This document shows, one piece after another, positions 7,880 through 15,058 of a stretch of DNA of 40,433 nt. Origin of the DNA: JBGSPQ01 sp041738505 (GTDB taxonomy: Bacteria > Patescibacteriota > Gracilibacteria > UBA1369); the NCBI GenBank assembly GCA_041738505.1, contig JBGSPQ010000043.1:1-40433 (forward strand), in the 5' to 3' direction. The notes under the pieces were generated by a model. That model did no database searches. It had not been told where the DNA came from and saw only the letters and a list, made by a program, of their open reading frames with translations. The translations under genes and the position numbers were made by a program. Numbering within the stretch: position 1 is the first letter of the stretch; every line of letters begins with the position of its first letter.

Positions 7880-8509
7880 CTAGCTTCTTTTGTACGTACC
7901 CATCAGCTGGGCGCGGTCCAGGATGTGGCCGGTCATGGCGATTTCCAGTTCGGCTTTGGTGGCGGTGGAATCCAGTTCCAACTCGGTATCCAGGGCGTAG
8001 AGTTTAAAGAAGTAGCGGTGCGTGCCCGATGGAGGGCAGGGGCCGCCCCAGCCGGGGCGGCTGAAGTCGGTTGCTCCTAAAGCGCCCGCCGGAGCGCTTG
8101 CTTCGGCTATTTCACGTGTGGAGGCGGGGATGTTGAAAATGACCCAGTGAACCCAGTCGCCGGCGGGCGCGTCGGGATCATCCACAATCAGCGCCAGTGT
8201 CCGTGCGTCTTCGGGAACTTCGCTAATCGCGAGCGGTGGAGAAATTTCTTCCCCATCGCAGGTGTACTTGCCGGGAATTTCCCCGTTGTTTTCAAAAGCT
8301 GAACTTTCCAGTTTCATAATGGTGGAGGTTACGGTTATTTGGCTTGATGACGATGTTGAATCGGCGAGCTCCGCGTCCATGGCGGTCGGCATTGAGTTTA
8401 AGGACTTAAGTGCCCTTTCCGGCGGCGGCACCATGGTATATAAAATCAGACCTACCGCACCCAATACAAAAATAACGGTCACCCCGATAATCAACGATTT
8501 TGATTTCAT
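7880..8509 (-). CDS. PEBP / YbhB-YbcL family protein with N-terminal membrane anchor
   Basis: The 209-residue protein has an N-terminal hydrophobic helix (about 5-27) as signal anchor, a short linker, and from about residue 65 a phosphatidylethanolamine-binding-protein fold like bacterial YbhB/YbcL and Raf kinase inhibitor protein. Typical motifs are visible: GKYTCDGEEISPPLAI, LALIVDDPDAPAGDWVHWVIFNIP, GPCPPSGTHRYFFKLYALD. These contain the conserved Asp-Pro-Asp-Ala-Pro and Gly-x-His-Arg anion-pocket residues. The physiological ligand in bacteria is unclear. It probably acts outside the membrane. It converges on nth. Confidence 0.92.
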   Translation of the reverse strand: MKSKSLIIGVTVIFVLGAVGLILYTMVPPPERALKSLNSMPTAMDAELADSTSSSSQITVTSTIMKLESSAFENNGEIPGKYTCDGEEISPPLAISEVPEDARTLALIVDDPDAPAGDWVHWVIFNIPASTREIAEASAPAGALGATDFSRPGWGGPCPPSGTHRYFFKLYALDTELELDSTATKAELEIAMTGHILDRAQLMGTYKRS

Positions 8510-8670
8510 ACGTGTTTGATAGTGGATTACTTATTTGATTTTATTCCCCTTCTCCGCTATTGCCAAGGTTGGGAAACATCAAACCTTCCAATACAAACAC
8601 GGCCCCCCGCTTGAGTATACGAGGCGAATATGCTATTTATTGAGACGTTAATATATTCATCAAATCAAAT

Positions 8671-9657
8671 ATGAAAAAACTTTTTGCTTTGTTGGTTTTG
8701 GCACTGATAAGCATTCCGACCGTGGCAATGGCGGCTTTTTTTATGGCCGATGAAAATGTGGCTGCCGGCGATGTGGTTGAAGGTAATTTGTATCTTGCCG
8801 GGAGTTCCCCGGTAATGAGTGGAGATGTCCGCGGTGATTTGTACATGACGGGCGGGAATGTGACTGTGACGGGCAATGTGGCGAATGATCTGGTGGTGGG
8901 CGGCGGAAATGTTACCATTACCGGGCTGGTGGAAGATGATTTGCGGGTTTTCGGAGGACAGGTTTTTATTAATGGCACGGTGAATGGAGAGGTTATTTCT
9001 TTTGGAGGAGATGTGACGGTTGGTCCCAATGCGGTGATCGGCAAGGATTTGGTGGCGGGGGGCGGCAGGGTGGTTGTGGATGAATCCGCAAAAATTGCGG
9101 GCGAAAGAAGGATATTTGTGGATGAATCAGTTCCCGGAGAGGATCCCGCGCAGGAGGTAATGAACCGGGCTGCTGCCGAGTATTGGACGGGTGTGCTGAT
9201 AATTATTCTCGGTTATGTTCTGGTGGCGGCTGTGATTATGGGACTTTTTCCGCATGTAACTTCCAGGTATATCACCACCGCTACTCACAAAGGGGCGTTC
9301 TGGAAATCTTTGGGACTTGGTCTTTTATTATTGATTGTGACACCGATTATCGCATTGATATGCTTTGGCACGGGTGTCGGCACGATGCTCGGGTTCATTA
9401 TTCTGGCGATGTATCTGGTGTATATTCTTGTTAATCTGGCACTGGCGGGAGTGCTTTTTGGCGCAGTTTGCCAAAAATACGCCATGAAACTCTTAGCGGC
9501 CGAGTTTAACTGGCTGTGGGGACTGGGCGGAGTTGTTGTGCTGGCTTTGCTCTCAATGCTGCCTATAGTTGGATTCTGGATCGGCGCGGTTTTCTTTCTT
9601 TACAGCTTTGGAGCGGTGCTGACAACAGACTGGAAGACTTTTAAAGCCGTAAAATAG
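8671..9657 (+). CDS. Bactofilin-like beta-helix protein with membrane domain
   Basis: The 328-residue protein has a signal peptide (1-22, ending AMAAF) followed by repeated short beta strands (about 25-150). In these, Gly-rich turns and a V/I/L-x-G-x-V rhythm (GDVRGDLYMTGGNVTVTGNVANDLVVGGG) indicate a right-handed beta-helix of the polymer-forming bactofilin type. From about residue 172 there are four or five membrane segments. Bactofilins form filaments on membranes. Here the repeat domain follows a signal peptide, so it may be extracytoplasmic and anchored by the C-terminal spans. The role could be surface structure; this is inferred. Confidence 0.8.
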   Translation: MKKLFALLVLALISIPTVAMAAFFMADENVAAGDVVEGNLYLAGSSPVMSGDVRGDLYMTGGNVTVTGNVANDLVVGGGNVTITGLVEDDLRVFGGQVFINGTVNGEVISFGGDVTVGPNAVIGKDLVAGGGRVVVDESAKIAGERRIFVDESVPGEDPAQEVMNRAAAEYWTGVLIIILGYVLVAAVIMGLFPHVTSRYITTATHKGAFWKSLGLGLLLLIVTPIIALICFGTGVGTMLGFIILAMYLVYILVNLALAGVLFGAVCQKYAMKLLAAEFNWLWGLGGVVVLALLSMLPIVGFWIGAVFFLYSFGAVLTTDWKTFKAVK

Positions 9658-9664
9658 AGAAATA

Positions 9665-10426
9665 TCAATTGGCGGCTTCCGAGCGTTCGCAATCCAAAGC
9701 ACTGCGAATTTCCTCCTTGCATTTGAAAGCGTTTTTCATAAGTTGTCCGGGTTGAAGTTTGGCTATGATTCCAAGCATTTCTCCCATGGTTTTCATACAA
9801 TTGCGGGATACTTTCAGCACCGGCTCCTCCACTTTTTTCAGGTCTTTGACCATTCCAAACCCGAAAGTTCTATCAGTCATGCCCGATGGTGCCACTGTGA
9901 TTTTTATGGCAATGGGTTTTTTCTTTAAATCCGCGAAAGCAGTACCGGGATAAATCACCTCCAGTATAATTTGCTCCACACCGTCGTATTTGGCGGTGTC
10001 CATTTGCAGTTCCACATCTTCTCTGTGCGCTTCCGGTATCATTTCCAGCAATTCATCCTCCACTCCATCCAGAATATTTAAAGCTTTACCGTCATCACCG
10101 TTAATTCCGATGGAAGCAAGCACCACAGGTTTGTCATCCATTCTGGTCTTTCTTACACCGAATGTCAGTTTAAGACCGATTTCAGTACCCAGCATGATTG
10201 CAGTGTTGCCGTTTTTTTCCTCCTCGGTGATGTTTTTCATCATTTCTTCAATGCTTTCCGGATGATATGCATGCAGAGATTCTATGGTCTTATCCACCAG
10301 CTGTGCGGCGTTTTTATGCAGTGAATTGATTTCTCTTTCAATTGCGGTTTTATCTTCGTGCGGTTTATCGGACATGTTTTCCGGAGCCATTTTTAATTCG
10401 TTAAAAATATTATCCGTAATCCGCAC
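9665..10426 (-). CDS. Hypothetical protein, 253 residues
   Basis: A soluble protein without signal peptide. The N-terminal ~85 residues are charged and helical (HKNAAQLVDKTIESLHAYHPESIEEMMKNI). A middle part looks beta-rich (GLKLTFGVRKTRMDDKPVVLASIGINGDDG ... IILEVIYPGTAFADLKKKPIAIKITVAPSG). The C-terminus is helical (NCMKTMGEMLGIIAKLQPGQLMKNAFKCKEEI). Not recognised. It follows the 107-residue gene with 16 nt between them, so both are likely read from the promoter at 10790-10817. It converges with the bactofilin-like gene (7 nt between stops). Confidence 0.7.
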   Translation of the reverse strand: MRITDNIFNELKMAPENMSDKPHEDKTAIEREINSLHKNAAQLVDKTIESLHAYHPESIEEMMKNITEEEKNGNTAIMLGTEIGLKLTFGVRKTRMDDKPVVLASIGINGDDGKALNILDGVEDELLEMIPEAHREDVELQMDTAKYDGVEQIILEVIYPGTAFADLKKKPIAIKITVAPSGMTDRTFGFGMVKDLKKVEEPVLKVSRNCMKTMGEMLGIIAKLQPGQLMKNAFKCKEEIRSALDCERSEAAN

Positions 10427-10442
10427 TTGGTCGCTTTTTATT

Positions 10443-10766
10443 TCAGCCGACTTTTTCTTCTGACTGCTCTTCGGTAAAAATTTCCTCGGGATGGAAAAGC
10501 CTGATGTTGCTTCTGCCCCTACCGATACCCATTTCCCGGGTTTCCACGTAAATTTCCTCGCCCTCGTTCAAATCGTCGGCAAGATCCTGACGGATACCCT
10601 TGATTAGCGCGTTTATTTCGGTTGTTTCAATAGGCACTTCTATCACTTTTGTCATCTGCTTGAGACCCGGATAGATGAGGACTTTGCCCCTGTTCACCTT
10701 GTAACGGTACTGAACGGCATCCACCAGTCGCGATTGCGTTTTGATATCCTGGATTTTGTTTTCCAT
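10443..10766 (-). CDS. Hypothetical protein, 107 residues
   Basis: A small soluble protein, first gene of a two-gene operon. Its middle (RYKVNRGKVLIYPGLKQMTKVIEVPIETTEINALIKGIRQDLADD) looks alpha/beta. The C-terminal part GEEIYVETREMGIGRGRSNIRLFHPEEIF contains a short Arg/Gly cluster. No family recognised. Its promoter has a consensus -10 element about 25 nt before the ATG. Confidence 0.7.
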   Translation of the reverse strand: MENKIQDIKTQSRLVDAVQYRYKVNRGKVLIYPGLKQMTKVIEVPIETTEINALIKGIRQDLADDLNEGEEIYVETREMGIGRGRSNIRLFHPEEIFTEEQSEEKVG

Positions 10767-10789
10767 GATTTGGTTGATTACGGGAGTGG

Positions 10790-10817
10790 ATTATAACTGA
10801 ATTTTCACGGAGCGCAA
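10790..10817 (-). promoter_or_regulatory. Promoter of the 10766-9665 operon
   Basis: On the minus strand TTGCGC (10817-10812), 16-nt spacer, TATAAT (10795-10790). The ATG lies about 24 nt after the -10 element. Confidence 0.55.
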
Positions 10818-10861
10818 CCATACGTACGCAATTCCGAAATAACCGATAGCTCCGTGCTTGC

Positions 10862-12505
10862 TCAAGCTCCAAATCGACGCCCCATGTAATCAATAAAGAA
10901 TATGTCCGTCGTAGATCCTTCTGTATCCACTTTTTCGCATCTGAAAACTCCCTCTCCATACTTTCTAAGTCCATCATACCCCTCTTTATCCCCCACCATT
11001 TGCAAATTTTTATCCAACAAATAGTATTTCTTTTGCTTTTCTACGATTATATTTTCCTCAGACAAAAGAATTGAATTATATCCCTCCGGGTCGCCAATCA
11101 TATTCCCATCAAAATCATGCAGATACCACAATTCATCTCTTATGACTTTTATGAGTGTTCCGATACGCCTGATTTCATTCCCCTTTAATATTTCAGTGCC
11201 GGCCTTGTCAACAATATATTTGTCGCCATCCTCCTCTTTCTGAATTACAAATCTGTTTTCGTTTAAGACATAAAGGTGATGACATTCACTCTCAAACAAT
11301 CGTTCCCCGCGGAAGTTCATGATTACCATTTTTTTATCTTCATGACATGTTACAAGATTTGTATTCTCATCAAAATCACCTATAACTTCTTCATTCCCGG
11401 AGTATTTCTCCACAATGCGTCCGTTTTCAACGGCAACGGCAAATATTTTTTTTGTTTTGATATCCACTGAACAAGAGCTCCATCCATCATGTTCCGAAAT
11501 ATTCACAGACCGGCCGTTAACATCAGTCAGAATCCATTCACCATCCAGCTTCACCGCCATTAACCCCTCACTAAACCAACCATAAGTATCAAATTTATTT
11601 TTAGTCAGAAGATTCCCGTTTTCATCACAAATCAGGGTATTGTCGTCATCATCCAATATTAATATATTTTTACTGTTTTCTGCTCCACCCTGCGATAAAG
11701 CATTTGCATGCACAACCTTACGGAAGACAGCGGTAGTTTTATCTATTAACAAATTCTTACCCTCTTTATCCTCAGAACGATATGCCTCTATAAACCTGGA
11801 GTTAAAGTCATGGACCAATCCTAATTTACCAGTGGGCAGAATTTCGCCGGAGTTCTTAATGATAAAGTTCTCATAGGTGTTCTCGGAATCAGTGCGTATT
11901 CCCACCGCTGCGATTATTCCAGTAAAAGATTCAGCCTTAAGAAAGCGCATGTCCTTATTTTGATGCGGAAAAATTGCAGGTTTGCCACTCCGATCAATGT
12001 AAAACCAGCCCTCTTCATCTCTAACGGCCGCGAATCCGCCGCTGAAAGGTTTCACCTCATTATATGTTTTTGCCTTAAGCTGTCTGCCTTTTTCGTCAAT
12101 AAATGACCATTCCGGCATTGACCATACTTCTCTTGCCAGCTGTACAGCCGCCCTACCTTCGGAATAAGGCAGAACATCCCTATATTTTTGAGAGGTTATC
12201 CTGTCCCCCACCCGATTGATGAAATACACAGTCAAATCCTGGTCAATAACCTTGGCTTTGTTTTCCGTAAAGGGTTCAACCAGTTTTGCCTTGAGCTTTT
12301 TTGTCAATTGATGCCGTAATTTCAGACCATAGAAATCCAACGCCTTTTTTGCGTCTTCAATCAGGGCTTTAAGCTCATCTTTGCGCGTCTTCAACGGACT
12401 GAAATCCCTATTGGCCATAGACTCGGCGTAAAGCAGAGCATATTCCGCTTTCAGTTTTTTCAGGCTGACCAGATTTTGTATTGCTTTTGGGCAATCTTTT
12501 TCCAT
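10862..12505 (-). CDS. WG-repeat protein with N-terminal helical module shared with the 24.5-38 kb cluster
   Basis: The 547-residue protein has no signal peptide. The first ~60 residues (MEKDCPKAIQNLVSLKKLKA, then EYALLYAESMANRDFSPLKTRKDELKALIEDA) match the N-terminus of the gene at 35983-37203 in spacing and character: Cys at position 5, Leu-x2-Leu-Lys, Ala-Glu-Tyr/Phe, Tyr, Asp-Phe, then an Arg/Lys-Glu helix. From about 120 to the end there are about eight degenerate WG repeats (EWSFIDEKGRQLKAKTYNEVKPFSGGFAAVRDEEGWFYIDRSGK and similar), a beta-rich repeat often linked to binding. The frame is open to 12688, but that overlaps the MGMT gene, and the promoter lies inside it, so ATG 12505 is chosen. 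Confidence 0.8.
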   Translation of the reverse strand: MEKDCPKAIQNLVSLKKLKAEYALLYAESMANRDFSPLKTRKDELKALIEDAKKALDFYGLKLRHQLTKKLKAKLVEPFTENKAKVIDQDLTVYFINRVGDRITSQKYRDVLPYSEGRAAVQLAREVWSMPEWSFIDEKGRQLKAKTYNEVKPFSGGFAAVRDEEGWFYIDRSGKPAIFPHQNKDMRFLKAESFTGIIAAVGIRTDSENTYENFIIKNSGEILPTGKLGLVHDFNSRFIEAYRSEDKEGKNLLIDKTTAVFRKVVHANALSQGGAENSKNILILDDDDNTLICDENGNLLTKNKFDTYGWFSEGLMAVKLDGEWILTDVNGRSVNISEHDGWSSCSVDIKTKKIFAVAVENGRIVEKYSGNEEVIGDFDENTNLVTCHEDKKMVIMNFRGERLFESECHHLYVLNENRFVIQKEEDGDKYIVDKAGTEILKGNEIRRIGTLIKVIRDELWYLHDFDGNMIGDPEGYNSILLSEENIIVEKQKKYYLLDKNLQMVGDKEGYDGLRKYGEGVFRCEKVDTEGSTTDIFFIDYMGRRFGA

Positions 12506-12530
12506 GAAAAAGAGGTAATCATATCCTGAT

Positions 12531-12559
12531 ATTATAGAGCATTTTGGCCATTTAAACAA
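12531..12559 (-). promoter_or_regulatory. Promoter of the WG-repeat gene
   Basis: On the minus strand TTGTTT (12559-12554), 17-nt spacer, TATAAT (12536-12531). The expected transcript start lies about 20 nt before ATG 12505. This supports that start over upstream in-frame codons. A run of G residues lies just upstream, around 12564-12572. Confidence 0.65.
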
Positions 12560-12635
12560 TCTGCGGGGGGGGGCGCGCGAAACGGCGTCTGCGGGACGAT
12601 GGCGAAATTTGACGCCCCGGGTTGGCGGTGTCTGA

Positions 12636-12917
12636 TTATAAGGCGCCCTCTTCCACCAGAATCTTCCTCTTTGCCGATTCGCCGCCAAAGGCGTATCCTC
12701 CCGGACGTCCGTCTGAGCGGATGACGCGGTGGCAGGGCACGCGGGGATCGCGGTTTTTATTTAGGATGTTGCCCACGGCCCGGCAGGCTTTGGCATTCCC
12801 GGCCAACGCGGCGACCTGCTTGTAGGTGAGTGTTTGGCCTTTGGGGATTTGAGCAACGATTTTGTACACACGACGCGTGAATTTACCGGGTGCCAGTTTG
12901 GAGGGGGAATTCTTCAT
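12636..12917 (-). CDS. MGMT-family protein (methylated-DNA--cysteine methyltransferase domain only)
   Basis: The 93-residue protein has only the DNA-binding/active-site half of O6-alkylguanine-DNA alkyltransferase. RRVYKIVAQIPKGQTLTYKQVAALAG is followed by the helix-turn-helix CRAVGNIL and the active-site motif PCHRVIRSDG with Cys62, then GGYAFGGESAKRKILVEEG. Because the Cys is present it may be a real methyltransferase rather than an alkyltransferase-like protein, in which Trp replaces Cys. The N-terminal domain of Ada/Ogt is absent, as in many short MGMT proteins. It is divergent from lexA with a shared intergenic region, so co-regulation as a DNA-damage gene is plausible. Confidence 0.93.
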   Translation of the reverse strand: MKNSPSKLAPGKFTRRVYKIVAQIPKGQTLTYKQVAALAGNAKACRAVGNILNKNRDPRVPCHRVIRSDGRPGGYAFGGESAKRKILVEEGAL

Positions 12918-12946
12918 TGACTTTTAATACGTTCGTATAGTAGGGT
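12917..12946 (+). promoter_or_regulatory. lexA promoter region with palindrome ATACG-TT-CGTAT
   Basis: TTGACT (12917-12922), 18-nt spacer, TAGGGT (12941-12946). The spacer contains a 5+2+5 palindrome at 12927-12938, between the divergent MGMT and lexA genes. It is a candidate operator, but it does not match the 18-bp palindrome before the polymerase gene. TATAAT-like sequences at 12953-12958 and 12971-12976 are alternative -10 elements. Confidence 0.35.
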
Positions 12947-12987
12947 GTTTTTTATAATTGCTGATAATTTTATAATATGAATATTAA

Positions 12988-13635
12988 ATGAAATCAATTC
13001 GCAAAAGTGCGGGAAAAGGGAAAGCCGGACGGCCGAAAGCGGTGGGTCGGGAGCGGGAATACATCTCTAAACTTAAGACTTACTATTACCGCAACAAGCG
13101 GATGCCCAGCTTTGGAGAACTGGCCGATTTAATGAACGCCAAATCAAAATTCGCCGCGCAGTATTGGGTCAAAAAGTGGCTGAATGAAGGCATTATCAAA
13201 CAGGACGAAGCCGGTAAACTGCTTCCCGGGAAAATTTTTAATCCGGTGAAGATGCTGGGAACGGTGCAGGCGGGATTCCCCTCCCCAGCCGAGGAGGAAA
13301 ACGTTGATACGATCAGCCTGGACGACTGGCTGATTGAAAACAGGGAGTCCAGTTTTATGCTGAAAGTGACAGGCGACAGCATGGTTGACGCGGGCATACG
13401 GCCGGGCGACATGGTAATAATTAACCGTGGCAAACAGCCAAAAAGCGGAGACATTGTGATAGCCGAAGTGGACGGCAAGTGGACGATCAAATTTTTTATG
13501 CGGGGAGCGGGTGACAGCAAAAAGAACGGCGGACACGTGGTCTTAAAAGCCGCCAACAAGAAATATCCGCCCATCATCCCCAAAGAAGAACTGCGCGTGG
13601 CGGGCGTGGTGACGTGCGTGATACGCAAATATTGA
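12988..13635 (+). CDS. lexA: LexA-like repressor (S24 peptidase)
   Basis: The 215-residue protein has an N-terminal ~80-residue winged-helix DNA-binding part (REREYISKLKTYYYRNKRMPSFGELADLMNAKSKFAAQYWVKKWLNEGII). A linker contains the self-cleavage site Ala95-Gly96 (GTVQAGFPSP). The S24 peptidase domain has nucleophile Ser131 (KVTGDSMVDAGI) and general base Lys168 (GKWTIKFF). All autocleavage residues are present, so it should respond to RecA-ssDNA by self-cleavage. An alternative is a LexA-related repressor with another regulon. It precedes a Y-family polymerase gene by 81 nt with a palindrome between, and faces a divergent MGMT gene, consistent with a DNA-damage response locus. Confidence 0.9.
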   Translation: MKSIRKSAGKGKAGRPKAVGREREYISKLKTYYYRNKRMPSFGELADLMNAKSKFAAQYWVKKWLNEGIIKQDEAGKLLPGKIFNPVKMLGTVQAGFPSPAEEENVDTISLDDWLIENRESSFMLKVTGDSMVDAGIRPGDMVIINRGKQPKSGDIVIAEVDGKWTIKFFMRGAGDSKKNGGHVVLKAANKKYPPIIPKEELRVAGVVTCVIRKY

Positions 13636-13697
13636 GAGGCGGCGCCATGGTTTTGTAAGTAAGGCAAGCGCTTGTGTTTGCACTTTTTGACTGTTGC

Positions 13698-13715
13698 GGT
13701 GAGTATATACTCACC
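13698..13715 (+). promoter_or_regulatory. 18-bp perfect palindrome before the Y-family polymerase, candidate LexA operator
   Basis: GGTGAGTATATACTCACC is perfectly self-complementary and ends 1 nt before ATG 13717. It contains TATATA and would overlap the core promoter or transcript start, an ideal position for repression. The gene just upstream encodes a LexA-like repressor. It does not match the E. coli or Bacillus LexA boxes, so the assignment is by position. Confidence 0.55.
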
Positions 13716-13716
13716 T

Positions 13717-15027
13717 ATGGAAAAGTTTATCACACTGCGGTCGTGGCCGCGGGCAATTATGCACATTGATTGTGACGCTTTTTTCGCCTCCTGCGAGCAG
13801 GCGGTGAATCCGGCGCTGCGCGGGAAGCCGGTGATTACGGGCAAGGAGCGCGGGATTGTGGCGGCGGCCAGCTACGAGGCCAAGGCCCGCGGCGTTAAGC
13901 GGGGCGTGCCTTTGTGGGAGGTGAAGAAACTTTGCCCGGACGCGATTATTCTGCCGTCCGATTACGAGACTTACAGCCTTTTTTCCAAGCGGCTTTTCGC
14001 GATTATCCGCAGGTTTACGCCGACAATTGAGGAATACAGTATTGATGAGGCGTTTGCCGATATTACGGGCTATCAGCGCCCGTATCACACTTCTTATATT
14101 GCTATCGCCCTGCGAGTTAAGGAGGCGATTGAGGCTGATTTGGGGATTACGGTTTCGGTGGGGTTGAGTTTAAGCAAGGTCCTGGCCAAGATCGGATCCA
14201 AATACCGCAAGCCGGCGGGTTTTACGCCGATTCCGGGGAATGAAATCCACCGCTATCTGGCCGTGACGCCGATTGAAAAAATCTGGGGGGTGGGGCCGAG
14301 TACGGCGGCCTACTGCCAATCATTGGGAATCGAAACCGCTCTGGATTTCGCGCGTAAAGAAGAGGGATTTATACGAAAACATTTCACAAAACCGCACTAT
14401 GAAATCTGGATGGAGCTGAACGGTCATCAGGTTTATGAAATCGCCACGGAGGACAAAACCGACTATCAGAGCATCAGCAAGACCAAGACTTTTACGCCGG
14501 CTTCGGGGGACAGGGCGTTTGTGTTCGCCCAGCTATGCAAGAACATGGAAAACGCCTTTATTAAAGCGCGCAGACACGGGCTGGCGGCCACCGGGATGGT
14601 CGTTTTTCTGCGCGCGCAGGACTACAAAACGCAGGGAATGGAGGTGAAGCTGAGTCGCCCGACGGGGTTTCCGCAGGACGCGGTGAAGATTGTGCGGACC
14701 GTTTTTGAAAAGATTTTTCGCGCAAATAATTTGTACAGGGCGACGGGCGTTGTGCTCACGGGGCTTAGGCCGGATGAAAACGTGCAGATGTCTTTGTTTG
14801 AATCTCCGCTCAAAATAGACAACCTGAAAAAGATTTATGAAGCGGTTGATTCTCTTGCGCTCAAATACGGCAAACACGCCGTCCACACCGGCGCCGGCGC
14901 TCTGGCCCAATCCACCCCCCAGCATGTACGCGACCGCGGCGACATCCCCTTCCGCAAACTCAATCGCCTGAAAGGCGAATCCAAACGAAAACACCTGTCC
15001 ATTCCCCTGCTGGGAAACGCGACATGA
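13717..15027 (+). CDS. dinB: Y-family (translesion) DNA polymerase, DinB/UmuC type
   Basis: The 436-residue protein has catalytic carboxylates in the palm: IMHIDCDAFFASCEQ (Asp18) and EEYSIDEAFADITG (Asp110, Glu111). VGLSLSKVLAKIGSKYRKPAG and the helix-hairpin-helix region IEKIWGVGPSTAAYCQSLGI follow, then the little-finger domain with SKTKTFTP and a C-terminal tail without an obvious beta-clamp motif. The ATG at 13717 is chosen because DinB proteins begin shortly before HIDCDAFFA and because the 18-bp palindrome lies right before it; an ATG 15 codons upstream lies before the operator. It probably performs error-prone bypass of lesions under control of the adjacent LexA-like protein. Confidence 0.94.
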   Translation: MEKFITLRSWPRAIMHIDCDAFFASCEQAVNPALRGKPVITGKERGIVAAASYEAKARGVKRGVPLWEVKKLCPDAIILPSDYETYSLFSKRLFAIIRRFTPTIEEYSIDEAFADITGYQRPYHTSYIAIALRVKEAIEADLGITVSVGLSLSKVLAKIGSKYRKPAGFTPIPGNEIHRYLAVTPIEKIWGVGPSTAAYCQSLGIETALDFARKEEGFIRKHFTKPHYEIWMELNGHQVYEIATEDKTDYQSISKTKTFTPASGDRAFVFAQLCKNMENAFIKARRHGLAATGMVVFLRAQDYKTQGMEVKLSRPTGFPQDAVKIVRTVFEKIFRANNLYRATGVVLTGLRPDENVQMSLFESPLKIDNLKKIYEAVDSLALKYGKHAVHTGAGALAQSTPQHVRDRGDIPFRKLNRLKGESKRKHLSIPLLGNAT

Positions 15028-15058
15028 TTTCCTCTAATTTCGTCCAGAACCCGTTCCG

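Noticed and set aside
12506..12688. Longer N-terminus for the WG-repeat protein
   Set aside because: It overlaps the MGMT gene on the same strand, has low-quality Arg/Pro-rich sequence and lies upstream of the consensus promoter at 12531-12559.
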